A stretch of 64,000 bases of DNA from Malania oleifera (lineage: Eukaryota > Streptophyta > Magnoliopsida > Santalales > Ximeniaceae), in NCBI RefSeq assembly GCF_029873635.1, contig NC_080418.1, positions 14,549,562-14,613,561 of the forward strand. The letters are read 5' to 3'. Below are positions 1 to 11,301 of this stretch, one piece after another. A program made the position numbers and the translations under genes. Under the pieces are notes generated by a model. The model was not told the DNA's origin. It saw only the letters and a program-made list of their open reading frames with translations, and made no database searches. How positions within the stretch are numbered: position 1 is the stretch's first letter; each line of letters starts with the position of its first letter.

Positions 1-320
1 CTCGCCTCCCCAGATAGCTGGAAGGTAGCATAGAGGACTCACTGCCTATCCGTGCAGTGTAAAACCTCCATAATCCTCTTAGTCTTCTCCACCTAGTCCT
101 CTATTATCGTTAGGTCAAGTCCCCCAGAGAATGTCGGAGGATGCATGCATGTGAACCTCTCAATGGTGCACCCCACAGTAGTAGGAGAGCATTCGTGTCT
201 CCTGAAACTCCGCCCGATCTCTTGCAAAACCTGCCTCATTAATCCCCGAGGCACAGTGGGAGACTCGTCACTCACAGTCTCCTCGGAGCCACTTCCCAGG
301 TCGTTATCCTTGGGCTCCAT
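1..320 (-). pseudogene. Tekay-type gag, N-terminal part (element A, cut by window edge)
   Basis: Reading leftward from an ATG at 318-320, the protein starts MEPKDND and continues through a segment with IGRSFRRHECSP and CTIERFTCMHPPTFSGG. The same segment, with changes, occurs in the minus-strand element at 52.8-53.9 kb, and a related one in the plus-strand gag at 46.57 kb (IEKFAKMNPPTFSRG). This is the start of the Ty3/gypsy capsid polyprotein, whose role is virus-like particle assembly and RNA packaging. A stop codon at 93-95 follows LTIIED, so the frame is broken about 75 codons in. The rest of the element lies left of the window. The primer binding site and LTR lie immediately upstream on the same strand, which fixes the orientation. 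The family assignment is firm; the copy is inferred to be non-functional. Confidence 0.8.
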
Positions 321-639
321 ACTACAGCACAGTAGAGTTCTATCAAAACTCCTATAACACATACAACTGTATAGTTAACACAATTATCTATCCCTAATCA
401 TGTTAACTATTCCTTTCCAGGTCCAGGTCTGTCCCACCACACTGACACGAAAGTCATCAATGGTCTGCCCTGCTTTTACTGAAATCATCATTCTAAGAAA
501 AACACGGAATACCGCTGACAAGTCCCGATCTAGCAATGGAACAACCCTCAACCAACTCTACCCACATCCAACATCATATACTCTGGTATGTACTCATAGC
601 TAAGCCTAACCAAGTCTATAAGACCTAACAACCTAGTTA

Positions 640-652
640 GCTCTGATACCAA
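640..652 (-). promoter_or_regulatory. Primer binding site of element A
   Basis: On the minus strand this reads TTGGTATCAGAGC, the usual plant LTR-retrotransposon site complementary to the 3' end of initiator methionine tRNA. It sits 2 bp inside the LTR end at 655, as expected for the start of minus-strand DNA synthesis. Confidence 0.85.
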
Positions 653-654
653 GC

Positions 655-2533
655 TGTCACGCCTCGAACCTGGAAATGGGACCTAGGGGTGAAAATGTAA
701 TCTAACCTGTCCTTGTATGAAAAAAATATAACTAAAATACAGGACAATGGATGAGGGTCCGACCCCGTGGGGTTCCTAGGCACCCTATACACAATCATCC
801 ACAATAGAATATACACAGCAGAAAAAGGTTTTTCTATTTACATACAGTACCATACCAGAGTCTATACAATAAGAGTCCAAGCTCCATAGCACAAAACACA
901 ACCCGATTATCAACCATACTCCAAAATGACAACCCGAGCACAAGAGTTCTAACACCTACCCAAGCGTTATTCACGGTACACCGACCACTACGCTCCTACA
1001 CCCAGAAGCTAGCTCCGGTTACCCGAAGGACCTGAAAATATATACGTACAGCAGAGGGGAGACACCTCTCAGTAAGGAAGAATACAGGTTATATCGGTGT
1101 GTAACATATGAGTGTTATCATGACATACCAACATGCATAGTTCAATAGTCAAACAAGTCAAAACTAGTTCCAGTATTTTCAAAAATCAAGCAATACAATC
1201 TGGTGTTGTCATACCCTGCGGCTCAAAACCAAACTTTCTGGTGGTATTTCACACCCTTTGGTAAAAACCAGCAATTTGGTGATATTTCACACCCTTAGGC
1301 AAACGCTGGCAATTTGGTGATATTTCACACCCTTCGGTAAACGCTAGTGCCCCTAGTAACATGGCATAGCATCAGCGTTGAACCGTGCAGATCTGGTGTT
1401 CACACACCCTTCGTCTTGAAAGCCGGTCGATCTAGTGGTATTGCGCACTCTTCGGAAAAAGTCAGATTTTTAAATCTAGAACAATTTGAAACCCCGTTCC
1501 TATTTCACCAAAATACAACACATGCATGCTCATATAACCAAACAAAACCACACTCATTTGGTAATCTAAAATCATGATTTTCCAACTATATACAGTTTAA
1601 ACAAGTCAAGGCACGACTATCCTTATTACATAGTATAAATCACCATATACACACGATTTTCCAACAAAACCAGGGATACAGCCCGTCGCCCCCTTTTCCC
1701 AAAATTGTTATCATGAAAAACCCATAATTTTACCCGTTAGATCCCCCCAAATGAGTAACCAAAACACACACATGACTGTGGGCCACAATTCCACAGAGTC
1801 CAATTTTGAAAATAACTGACATAAACTGAATCCCCTTAGCTTTCCCCAAATGGTAAATCTCGAAATCCAAGGCCCCTAAACAGTGAACCGCGTTTCAAAA
1901 CGTACAACATACAATACATAATATACACATGACTCCATTCTCTACAAAAATACTAGAACAGAAACAAAAATTGAGCCTTACCTCGATTTTACACCAAAAC
2001 CCAAAAATAGCCGAATCGAAAATCTGAGTCGTAGAACTTGTAGAGAATCCTTCCACGATCCTCATGATAACTTCGGATCAAAAATTCCCACGACGAACGG
2101 CGAAGAATTCTAGAGAGATGGAGAGTATGAAGAGTTTCTAGAGAGATAGGGAGAGAAAATGAGATTCTTAGTTGAGAAGTAATGAAGTTATCTATTTATA
2201 GCCCTTTGACCCGACCACTTCTCATTGACGAATGGCCTCCTTGTTGACAAGACCATGTAGAAAGCTCGTCGACGAGATGAAGTTCTTGTCGACGAACTTG
2301 AGATTTTTGATTTTTCGAAACCCCTTGGCTTCTCCTCGTCGACCAGCTTCTGAATTCGTTGCACTCCCAAAAACCTCTCGGCTTCTCCTAGTTGATGAAC
2401 CCCTGCACCTTGTTGACGAGAAATGTAAGGCCTTCGTAGACGAACTCTAGCTTCGTCAACGAAGCATATTTAATTACCATATCGCCCCTCTCTCAACTAA
2501 TTAAGCCCACCTATCACGGTTTGGGTTCTTACA
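655..2533 (-). mobile_element. 5' LTR of element A (Tekay type)
   Basis: The block begins TGTCACGCC and ends CTTACA on the plus strand, so in element orientation it runs TG...CA and is 1879 bp long. The same LTR family recurs twice around 47.9-55.9 kb. A TATA box (CTATAAATAGA on the minus strand) lies at about 2191-2201. Upstream of it, at 2260-2460, are at least seven variants of the palindrome TCGTCGACGA. Downstream, in the transcribed part (about 1200-1440), a unit of about 39 bp containing TTTGGTGATATTTCACACCC is repeated three to four times. The TSD cannot be tested because the far LTR is outside the window. Confidence 0.88.
1200..1440. repeat. Minisatellite inside LTR A, unit about 39 bp
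   Basis: The motif GGTGATATTTCACACCCTT recurs with spacer sequence resembling CGGTAAACGCTGGCAATTT. There are two very similar copies and one or two decayed ones. In the related LTR at 48.4-48.7 kb this position carries different repeats (CCCTCGGATATAGAG...ACACTCTT), so this part of the LTR evolves quickly. Confidence 0.7.
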
Positions 2534-3081
2534 TATGGGTTGAGGGAGCCGATCTAACTATCAGAGTTCAGTTAACTTACCCTAATCGGTCAGCCAGGTT
2601 AGATCTCGCCTTCGGGCTGAATAATCCTGTCATGAGGGGTTAAATCATAACTTTCAGTTATTCATCCATAGAATCTTTTCAATTATCATATATATGTGTG
2701 ATTAGATTTATATAAAATAGTCATACCTATAGATATTAGCAGTATGATGAATAATCATTTAGGAAAATCAGTTTATGTTAAGTAACATAGGTATGATTTA
2801 TATTGCAACAGGTATACAGGTTTGACTCAGTTTTTTTATTTATGGTATTTTCTAAGTCAGATTTTACTATCATATAGCTCACTTGCCACACACTAGCAAT
2901 AGTATATTTTGTCTTACTGAACGTCGTCTCATCCCACGAAATTGACATTTTTCAGATAATCCAACTAGGCGAGCAGATCAGGCTCGCAGATAGAGGGGGT
3001 TATAGTGCAACCCTGTCAGTAGGGTGAGTCTTTTTTGGGAAGGGAGTACTGTTGTGTAGCCTAGTTCAGTTATATACGTGT

Positions 3082-5186
3082 TGTAACGACCCGACCCTTT
3101 ATACGGACCTAGGTGTCACTCACACATACAAAATACCTGTACCTGTTCAAGATACGTAAACACCCCGCCCTAACCAGGGATAAACAGGTATAAATCATAC
3201 ATGATTACAATGTAAATGTCGCTGAAAAACATAAACATCCATTGGGATTTCTATCAGTCTTATACCAGAGTTTACTAATACATCCACAATTACACAAGAC
3301 CATACATAGAATAAATCTTGTTATTACAACCCTCCAAAAAGGAACTTCATCGAAGTTTAATACAAGATTCAAACGCTTACTAATACATCCACAATTACAT
3401 AAGACCATACATAGAATAAATCTTGTTATTACAACCCTCCAAAAAGGAACTTCATCGAAGTTTAATACAAGATTCAAACGCTTACGTAAGCTAACCAAAA
3501 ATAATCTCCCCAGTCCCTTTAGCTATTAGGACCGACGCACTGATGGACCTGAAAACAAAGGTTGTATGATAGGGTGAGACACCTCTGAGTAAGGAAGAAA
3601 GTTTTACAACAGTGTGTGACTACATATATGCACATTTTCATACAAACTCATACGTTTGAAACATTTGTTTATAATACTGTATTGTATAACATTTATCAGC
3701 ATATCAAATATTTAAATCATGCATATGAATATTAGAATGACCCTAGCTTGGTATGATAGTTTGCCTATTTACCCCGTGGCACGGCTTGTGCACTGATTGC
3801 CTCTGACAGTGTCCTGTTCGTGCAGACAAAGCCGAGCATCTTTTATGATCCGACCACCCCCTGGTTTATTTTTACTAGCAGCTTACTAACTCCTCGCAGG
3901 TTGACCATCTAATATATCCAGACTAATTTTACACATGTATGGTTGCACTGCCAGCATCGGTACCTAGCCCTAGGAGTTTATTTCAACCCCCGAACTGGAG
4001 TAATTTTCAACTCCTTTTACTGAAGTTTCTTTCAACCTCTTTTGGTCACAATTTGTGGTTCCAGTATCATACATACAATTTACAACAAAACAGTAACCTA
4101 TGCAATAAAAGTATTTTTCACAATTTTTGACAATCACATTGGGTTCAAATCGGCGCCTTTCCACTCAGTTTACCCCTCTTTGTTTACTGATTCAGCTCGG
4201 TGTATCACCGGCCTCCGTTCATCACATTCTCAGTATAACAAATTGGAACTTCGTTTCCATATTCTATATCAATAGTATAAAAATCCATTCGTTTCCATTT
4301 CAACATATATCACACAAGTTTAATCCGAAAGCCCGCTAAATGATAGAAATCAAGTAAACATCATTTAAATGAATAAGTAAAGGGTTCGAGCATCTCCTAC
4401 TAAAGTACAAATGCAAATAAATGATTTTCGTAAGATTTGGAGATCATATGCCAAAATGCTCGTTTTCACCAAAAATTGTAAAATCGGCATTTCTACTCGG
4501 TAGAATTTAGCAAATAAGCAGTTAAATCATACATATAAATATAAACTAGCTTTTTAGCGGTTTAATTTTCCAAAAATGCTGTTGTAATCAAATTCCCCTT
4601 AACTTATACTTGAAATGAAAGTTCGTGTGAACATGGTCCAAATTGACAACATGGGATCCCGAAAACCTAAAACCACAGAACATAACCTTACTATGTTTTC
4701 TATTACTATCCAAATATCCAATCAAAACTAAGATCAAATCCCTACCTCGACTTTTGGGAAAAAATCCAAAAATCTTAGAAAAGACGATCCGATCCGCTAA
4801 ACTTGTAGAGTTTTCTCTTTTGATCCATACAGTACCCTCCATTTTTGGAAACGGACGACGAACGGTGAAGAATCCTAGAGAGAGAGAGATATTCGCAGGT
4901 TAGAGAGAGAAAAAGAGAGCTCTTGGGTGAAACTGAGCTCTTAAGAAACTCAAATGGGATATTTATAGGGCCTCTGACCTGGTCCAATTCGTCGACGAGG
5001 CGGCGTCTTTGTCGACGAATCCACCACACAAATCGTTGATGAGGCCCTAAATTTTATCGACAAGGATTTCCCGAGAACCTTCCAAAACCCCTCGGCATTC
5101 TCTGGTTGACGAGGCTCTGAAGGACTTCATCGACGAACGTGATCCTTCATCGACGAATCCATCTTATAAAGGTTTGGGTCTCTACA
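3082..5186 (-). mobile_element. Solo LTR D, TSD CGTGT
   Basis: This is a 2105-bp LTR running TGTAACGACCC...GGGTCTCTACA, flanked by the perfect 5-bp duplication CGTGT at 3077-3081 and 5187-5191. A minus-strand TATA box (CCCTATAAATATCCC) lies at about 4958-4972, so the LTR points left. GTCGAC-type palindromes fill 4988-5160, just upstream of the TATA box. No internal coding sequence is present, so the element was lost by LTR-LTR recombination. It lies inside the plus-strand LTR at 2534-5365. Confidence 0.9.
3272..3481. repeat. 105-bp tandem duplication in LTR D
   Basis: Two head-to-tail copies, 3272-3376 and 3377-3481, each begin TTACTAATACATCCAC and end TTCAAACGC. I see one difference between them (CACAAG versus CATAAG). 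The near identity means the duplication is much younger than the insertion, or is kept homogeneous. Confidence 0.9.
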
Positions 5187-5372
5187 CGTGTAATTTGAGA
5201 ATAATCTACCACTCTGGTATTGTATAGTATATAGATGTGATTGTGGATTTATGTGAATTCAGCTTCTCGCTACTTAGGCTGTAGTTAGATTTAAATTAGC
5301 AAGTATCAAAGCGGTGTGAACTTCAGTATATATGTATATTAAAAAAAAATTAGCAGGTTGTTACAGAGAGAG

Positions 5373-7272
5373 TGACGCACGATATTTGTTATCGAGGTTT
5401 GGCCAAACTAGCCTACATCCCCGCCTTTGGCATACCCCCTAAGCATTCCACTAACTCTGCTCACTTAAACGGGCGAAACAGAAGCTTTTTACATCCTCTC
5501 CTTACGGGTAAGGAAAACTCCAACTCAATTACTAAGCTGAATCGAACTAGTCTCACTTACGGAGCTGAGACTCCCTAGTTCAATTTCCATATTGAACCAA
5601 ACCGGTCTCACTTACGGGGTTGAGGCTCCCCAGTTCAATTCTGGGTTGAACCCAACCGTTACAATAAAAGCATTTTTGTACATACGAAAAAGCTTCTAAA
5701 TACAATCATGGATGTACATATTAAGCTCATAAAAATACACACTCCAATGATATGAAATAATGCTCAGAGAGTAAGGGTGCTTATCTAAACAATTTGCACA
5801 AATAAATATGTGGATATAAAAATGATTATTATGTTCTCCAATAAAGATTTTTTCAAATAAAAGTATTTGGAGAATCTGGAGTTTATGTTCAAGGAAATAT
5901 TTGTGCTATAAATAATTCTCTCCCAAAAATATTTATCAAAGAAATAATTTGGGAGAAAATCAAAGCTATACTCTCAAGAAAATGATTTTCAATGATGAAT
6001 AATATGTGAGAGTGTAAGCATGTATATATATAAAAAGAAGTTTGCAAAATGGATATGCTCTCTTCCAAAATGATTTTGAAATAAATAAATGGAAAAAGAG
6101 TTGGAGAGTTTAAAACAAGATAAATGCTCTCTTTCAAAAATTATTTTTCTAACATAGAGAGTGAAAGAGAGTATGAGAGATTAAAGCATTTTACCCCAAA
6201 GAAAGATTTTTGCAATAAAAAATTAGTTTGGGGGAACTTTGATAAAAATTTGCCTAAAAGATTAGAGAGAGAAATTTGGCTAATCAAAGTTACTAATCAA
6301 AGAAAATGAGGGGGTATTTATAGACTTTCTAAAAATTATGACCGTTAGGGACATATTAGTCATTTTAGAAAAGATTTAAGTGAGGTTAGTAAAAATAACA
6401 CGTTTTTAACCTCGGTAAAAATTCGCCAACCTGAGAGGATCGGTCAATCGTGGAGAAAGTGAACTGAGAAGATGGTCAACCAACTTGAGGGTTTCAAAGG
6501 CGATTTTCCAAATCCGTGTCGTTTGGTCGACCAGACCATTTTGAACTATGAAGTTCGGTCAACTAGGCGGTTGGAATCTCCCACGTGGGGTTCGGTCGAC
6601 TAGGGCGTTGTCCATATAATCTTGGTCAGTCGATTGGGAGGTCAATTTGTTGACCCAAGGAGGTTCGGTCGACTAGATCTGCTTATATATATCTGGTCGG
6701 TCGATCGAGCGGTCAACATGTTGACCCTGTGGGAGTTTAGTGGACCGAGGAACTTAGTGTAACTGAGTTCAGTCGATCAAACATGCCAATTTTGGCATTT
6801 TCGGTCCTTTTCTTTAAAAAGATGTCCCTAATTATATGATATTTATTTTCAAGTCTATGAGGGACATTTTTATACAATATTCAGGGTCCTAAGGTCAGTC
6901 TAAGGCCTTTAAGAAATAATCCTAAAAGTCTGTCGGTCAATTGAAGGGTGCCCTATGGTTATTCGGTCCCTATGGTGATTCTATGGTCATCTGAGCATTT
7001 AAAATATATCATGCAAGATGTATGCATTATTATAGGCTAAATATAAAAATAAATGCATATACAAGTAAAAACAAATGTCTTCTTTATCTTCTTTGCTCCT
7101 AAATCTTCATGGAAAACGCTAGGAGAGTGTGAGCTTTATGTTCTTTTTGGCATCCATTTTTTGGTATCTTATGTTCATGCTAAAAAGAAAACCTATTCAC
7201 ACACTAAAAACACACATAAGATACTGGTGTTTTGTCAGCATCAAAACAAGGATCGGACTCAAAAAGTCAACA
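5373..7272 (-). mobile_element. LTR-like block, copia/SIRE-like, minus orientation
   Basis: Read leftward from 7272 it begins TGTTGACTTTTTGAGTCCG and continues with TTTTGATGCTGACAAAAC, a common start for large plant LTRs. The far end, near 5373, carries the conserved stretch with CGAGGTTTGGCC and CCCCGCCTTTGGCA. A minus-strand TATA box (CTATAAATACC) lies at about 6313-6323. Upstream of it, 6440-6790 holds an array of GGTCGACTAG-like motifs. No coding sequence or matching TSD was found, so it may be a solo or truncated LTR. The superfamily is inferred from general resemblance only. Confidence 0.5.
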
Positions 7273-7489
7273 CTGGAGATTAAATTGATTTTACACATCC
7301 ACTCAACATTAAGAGGCATACTAATCAAAAGAGATTTTGCAATCATACAAGTTTTAAAATAAATAAAAAAAGAAAAAAAAACCATGACCCTAAAACCTTG
7401 AATGAATATAATGAAGTCTTGGAGGGATACTTAGCAGCCCGTGTTGCCATCCATACTAAAACCTAGCCTTAAATCTTAAGATAAGACCC

Positions 7490-7970
7490 TAATAAACCTA
7501 ATGATCCCTAGAAACAACACACACACAAAAGCCCACGTTGCTGCTTGAAAAAAATCAGCTATGACTCCTAAAATAAGACCTAAAGATACCCTAAAAAACC
7601 CCCCACATAACAACCTCACACTGCTACCTAAATAAACCTACTAAGAGACCTAAAATATGACCTAAAGACACCCTAAAAAATCCCACATAGTCACCTTATG
7701 CTGTTGTCTGAATAAACCTATTAAGACTCCTAAAATAAAGCCTAAAGAGACCCTAGAAAACCCCCCACACAGCAGTTCCATGCTGCTGCTTGAATAAACA
7801 AGCTGAAACTCTAAAAATATGACTTATCAAAACCCAAGAAACCCCCCACATAGCAGCCCATGATGCTACCTAAATAAAACTAACTAAAGCTCTAAAAATA
7901 AGACCTATCAGAACGCTAGAAACCCCTATGCATTGCAGCTCATGCTACTGCCTGAATAAACCAATTTTAA
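7490..7970. repeat. Tandem repeat, unit about 80 bp, five to six copies
   Basis: The motifs CCTAAAGANACCCTA, AACCCCCCACA and TGCTGCTTGAATAAAC recur with starts near 7579, 7661, 7741, 7821 and 7900. Copies are clearly divergent, so the array is old. On the minus strand it lies inside the putative Tat-like LTR. Confidence 0.75.
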
Positions 7971-8415
7971 GTAAAATAGAACATCTAAATGAACTCTAAA
8001 GAAGCCACACAACAACTCACCAAGGCAACCTTGTACCCCATTCAAACCAAAAGAAAAAAGAAACAATTGGATTTATCCCTAATAAAAATCAAAGATGCAT
8101 GATTTATATCAAATAGAAGACAAAAAAACTAACCTTTACCATCTTGCAGCCATCAAGGCAGCCCTCCGACTCAGCCATGCTACTGAAACCTAACTTGGCC
8201 TCCTTTTGCCCTTACTGTTGCTGTTATTCGGAGCCCCTTAAAGCCCCCTTAACCTACGTAAAGTCAACCCAAGCAACCCTTTTTTTTTTTTTTTTTTTCT
8301 GCTCATGACCTCTCTTCTCTCTCTTTTTATTTCTACCATATGTGTGACTACCAGCTTAATTTCCATTTTTTTTTCCTAAAATAATACAGATCAGTATAAT
8401 AAATCCAGCAGATCA

Positions 8416-10474
8416 TGATCAACTTGAACCCGTGGGTACCAGGGATAAAACAGAAACATATAACGGAATCCTAAGCAGCGGGAAACATAAAATCAGAATA
8501 TCATAAACACAAAATCATCCATCACAATACCAGAGTTACTACATCCATTACATTTAGGTATATACATCCCAAAAAGAAAGACCTAGGGACATTTCCCACA
8601 ACATCCAATTATCCCCTCCAAAACTTACCCTTAAGAAAGGGCAGATCAACAATACTATCTCAGCAGAGCTTTATCCGCTCTCCTATCAGGGGCTCCTGAA
8701 ATGTTTATGAAATTTTGGGGTGAGACACCTCCCAGTAAAGGAAATAAACTAATACTAGTGTGTGACAACATGAGTGTTTTCGTGTTCTATATAAAATCAT
8801 ACATAAATATATCAGTATAACTGTTTGTATTATATCTAGGAAACATATATTCTCATATCATGGCAGAACATACATGATTTTCAAAAACATAATTCATCTT
8901 ATATAATATAATAAGAAAACAACCCTGGTAGGTTAGCTGGCTATTGTCATGCATTACCCCCACATGACTGGGTTGTGTGGCTCAAAGGCGGAACCTGATA
9001 ATGGTTGGCCAACCACTGCCAAGTCAAAAGTACAGTCTGTAAGTTCGATGGGTCTGCAAGACCTGATCCGTACACTAGGGGCGCTCACACTTCTTAAAAC
9101 CACATCGACCATCCAACCTCACGGTACTTCGTAAAGTAGCGTTAACACAAATATCATGATAAATCATGAACACATAGCATCGATACCGTACAAGTGTTAG
9201 CCTAAACCAATCCAACTAGATTCTGATAACATATAACATATAATGAAACCATGATACATGAATATTTCATATCATTAATTACCAAATCAATATCATCATA
9301 TCATTTTGCATATATACGTATATCATGAAAATCATTAGCCCGTACGCCGATATTTCATATTTTACCATAGCTCAGCCTGTACGCTGGCAAATTATATCCA
9401 TAGTTCGGCCCGTATGCCGGCAAACATATCCATAACTTGGCCCGTACGCTGGTAAACATATCCATAGCTCGGCTCGTATACCAACAAACATATTCATAGC
9501 TCGACCCGTACGCTGGCAAATCATATCCATAGCACGGCCCGTATGCCGGCAATACATGTAAAAATTCTTGGCCCGTACGCCGGTTTTATTATAAAAATCC
9601 ACATCATTATCATATTCCTAGAAAAACAGTATTTCATTATAAATTCTACTCATAGCACACGAAACAGGTTTTATACATATTTAAACATATCATCTTTTAC
9701 AGCAGTATTTCCCAAACATAAAGCATATATAAATATATATTTTTTTTCCTGAAATCAGATGTTGTAATAACATATATACATTTTTATAAAATAACTAGTT
9801 TAGTTTATCCCCTTACCTGAGTCCTGAAAAACCCCTAAAATAAACAGTCCTCCACCCGCAGGGTTTCCCATTCAATACCCTAAAATGATATTCCCCAGAA
9901 CTAAACTTCAGTATTTCTACGCGTACTACGCTTTCTACAACTGTCAAAAAGCCAAATATTGAGTAGAAAGTCTTATCCTGAATCTGGGATGAATTCCGAA
10001 CTCGACCCACCGACGATCCACTCCAGCAGATATGTTAAGAACTTTCCCAAGAGTGTCGTGGTGGCTTCGAATCGTCAATCTAGCGGTAAACGGACTTAGA
10101 AATTGAGAGAAAAGGAAGGAGAACCGAAGAGGAGAGAGAAGGAAGGTTCTGCGCGTGAAATTTCGGCCAAAAATGAGGATTTGGCCTATTTATACACTGG
10201 CCCTCGTTGACGAGCTAGGTCACCACGTCGATGAGGTCATGAAGACAACTTGTAGACGAACTCTTTCCTCATCGACGAAATTCAGAATCACCTAAAACCT
10301 CTCTCGGTATTTTCTCGTCGACAAATCACACCCTTGTCGACGAGCCCAATATGCTACGTCATCAACGAACGCAAAGCGTTCGTTGAAGAAGACCCGCTTT
10401 GCCTCCCTTTTAATTTCCTTTTCTCCCTTCCTTTTATTATTATTTAAATATTATAAATTCTCTAGGTCACTACA
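8416..10474 (-). mobile_element. LTR F (Tekay-type, minus orientation), probably solo
   Basis: The right edge at 10474 reads TGTAGTGACCTAGAG on the minus strand; the left edge is near TGATCAACTTG at 8416. A minus-strand TATA box (GTATAAATAGGCC) lies at about 10183-10195. Palindromes of the TCGTCGACGA type fill 10200-10390, upstream of the TATA box. The layout (palindromes, TATA, CT/GA-rich leader, tandem repeats) matches LTRs A, C, D and E. No 5-bp TSD was recognised, so the left boundary is provisional. Confidence 0.65.
9339..9590. repeat. Minisatellite in LTR F, unit about 32 bp, about eight copies
   Basis: The consensus resembles GGCCCGTACGCCGGCAAA followed by CATATCCATAGCTC. The GTACGC/GTATGC alternation fits methyl-CpG decay. 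The short open frames read through it on the minus strand (repeating PAYG.SYGY-like peptides) are products of the repeat and not genes. Confidence 0.85.
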
Positions 10475-11301
10475 ACATGACCCTAACTACACTAACGAAA
10501 GAGCAGTCTCTTGTTATTGCTATTAGCCTTAAAACAACCCATAATAAGACACCCAAAAATGCTACTTACAGCCTTAACAAACCCCTTTAGCCCTTAATAT
10601 GATAAATCATAAAAAGAACAATAAGATAACAAGATAATGAAAGGAATTACCCTGAGAAATTTGAGTGTAGCGGCTGCTTCCTTCTTTCTCTCCTTCTATG
10701 CTCCTATGGTCGAATCAATTCCTTCTCTCCTTTTTTTCTTTAATTGGTCGTCCCCTCCTAGACTACTCTCTCTCCTTCTTTGTTCTTCAATTGGGCCTCT
10801 ATCTGCCTCCTCCCTTCTTGTTTTTCTCCCCTTATGGATGCCCCTAATTATAGGGTTAGGGCTTCATTTAGCATTAAAATCAAATCAAACCATCTTAAGC
10901 AATAAATCAATCCTTTCCTTATTGTCTCTTTCCAAATTTCCTATCTTTCCATGCACATGCTTTCCTATTCTTAGAGAGTTTCCATCACAGGCTCAACTGG
11001 ATGTTTCCTACTGATTTCTTTCCATGTGAATCTCAAGTAGATCAATTGAACTAGGAAACAAATCATCCTTCTTCATTGCAAATCATTCAACTTTAAGAAA
11101 CAAATCATTCAATTTTATTTCGGATTAATTGATTTTAAGAAAAAAAATCCCCTATCTTTAATTGTGGACCAAGTCGAATATTTTGAAATATTCCTTTTTG
11201 TATTTTTCTTATATTCCCCTGTATTTTGTGTATTTTTTATGTATTCCAAAAAAATGTACAATTTGGTTAAATTAGGCCCTAAACAAAATGGGGTGTGTAC
11301 A

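Larger units (their letters stand above)
2534..5365 (+). mobile_element. Tekay-like LTR (+), left end cut by element A, split by solo LTR D
   Basis: The parts at 2534-3081 and 5192-5365 are the 3' portion of an LTR. They contain the stretch with CACACACTAGCAATAG...CTTACTGAACGTCGTCTCATCCC, matching the LTR at 45.77 kb, and end in GGTTGTTACA at 5365, comparable with GGGTCGTTACA at 46218. No primer binding site follows, so this is probably a solo LTR. Its left part was displaced by insertion of element A and would lie left of the window. The possible 3' TSD copy is GAGAG at 5366-5370, which cannot be tested here. Confidence 0.65.
7273..11301 (-). mobile_element. Tat-like LTR sequence (minus), split by LTR F
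   Basis: The right edge at 11301 reads, on the minus strand, TGTACACACCCCATTTTG. This resembles the TGTAGACACCCCATTTTG start typical of Tat-lineage Ty3/gypsy LTRs. The sequence is interrupted by LTR F (8416-10474). Its left boundary is not clear; 7273-7480 may belong to it or to older flanking DNA. The stretch includes a T(20) run near 8279-8300 and 80-bp tandem repeats. No gene is seen. An open frame at 10637-11014 lies within CT-rich LTR sequence and is not considered real. Confidence 0.5.

Noticed and set aside
9339-9590. Regularly spaced repeats that could suggest a CRISPR array
   Set aside because: The units are head-to-tail without unique spacers, inside an LTR of a plant genome; this is a minisatellite.
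10637-11014. 125-codon open frame with hydrophobic stretches
   Set aside because: It lies in CT-rich LTR-like sequence, antisense to the LTR, with no recognisable family; hydrophobicity follows from T-rich codons.
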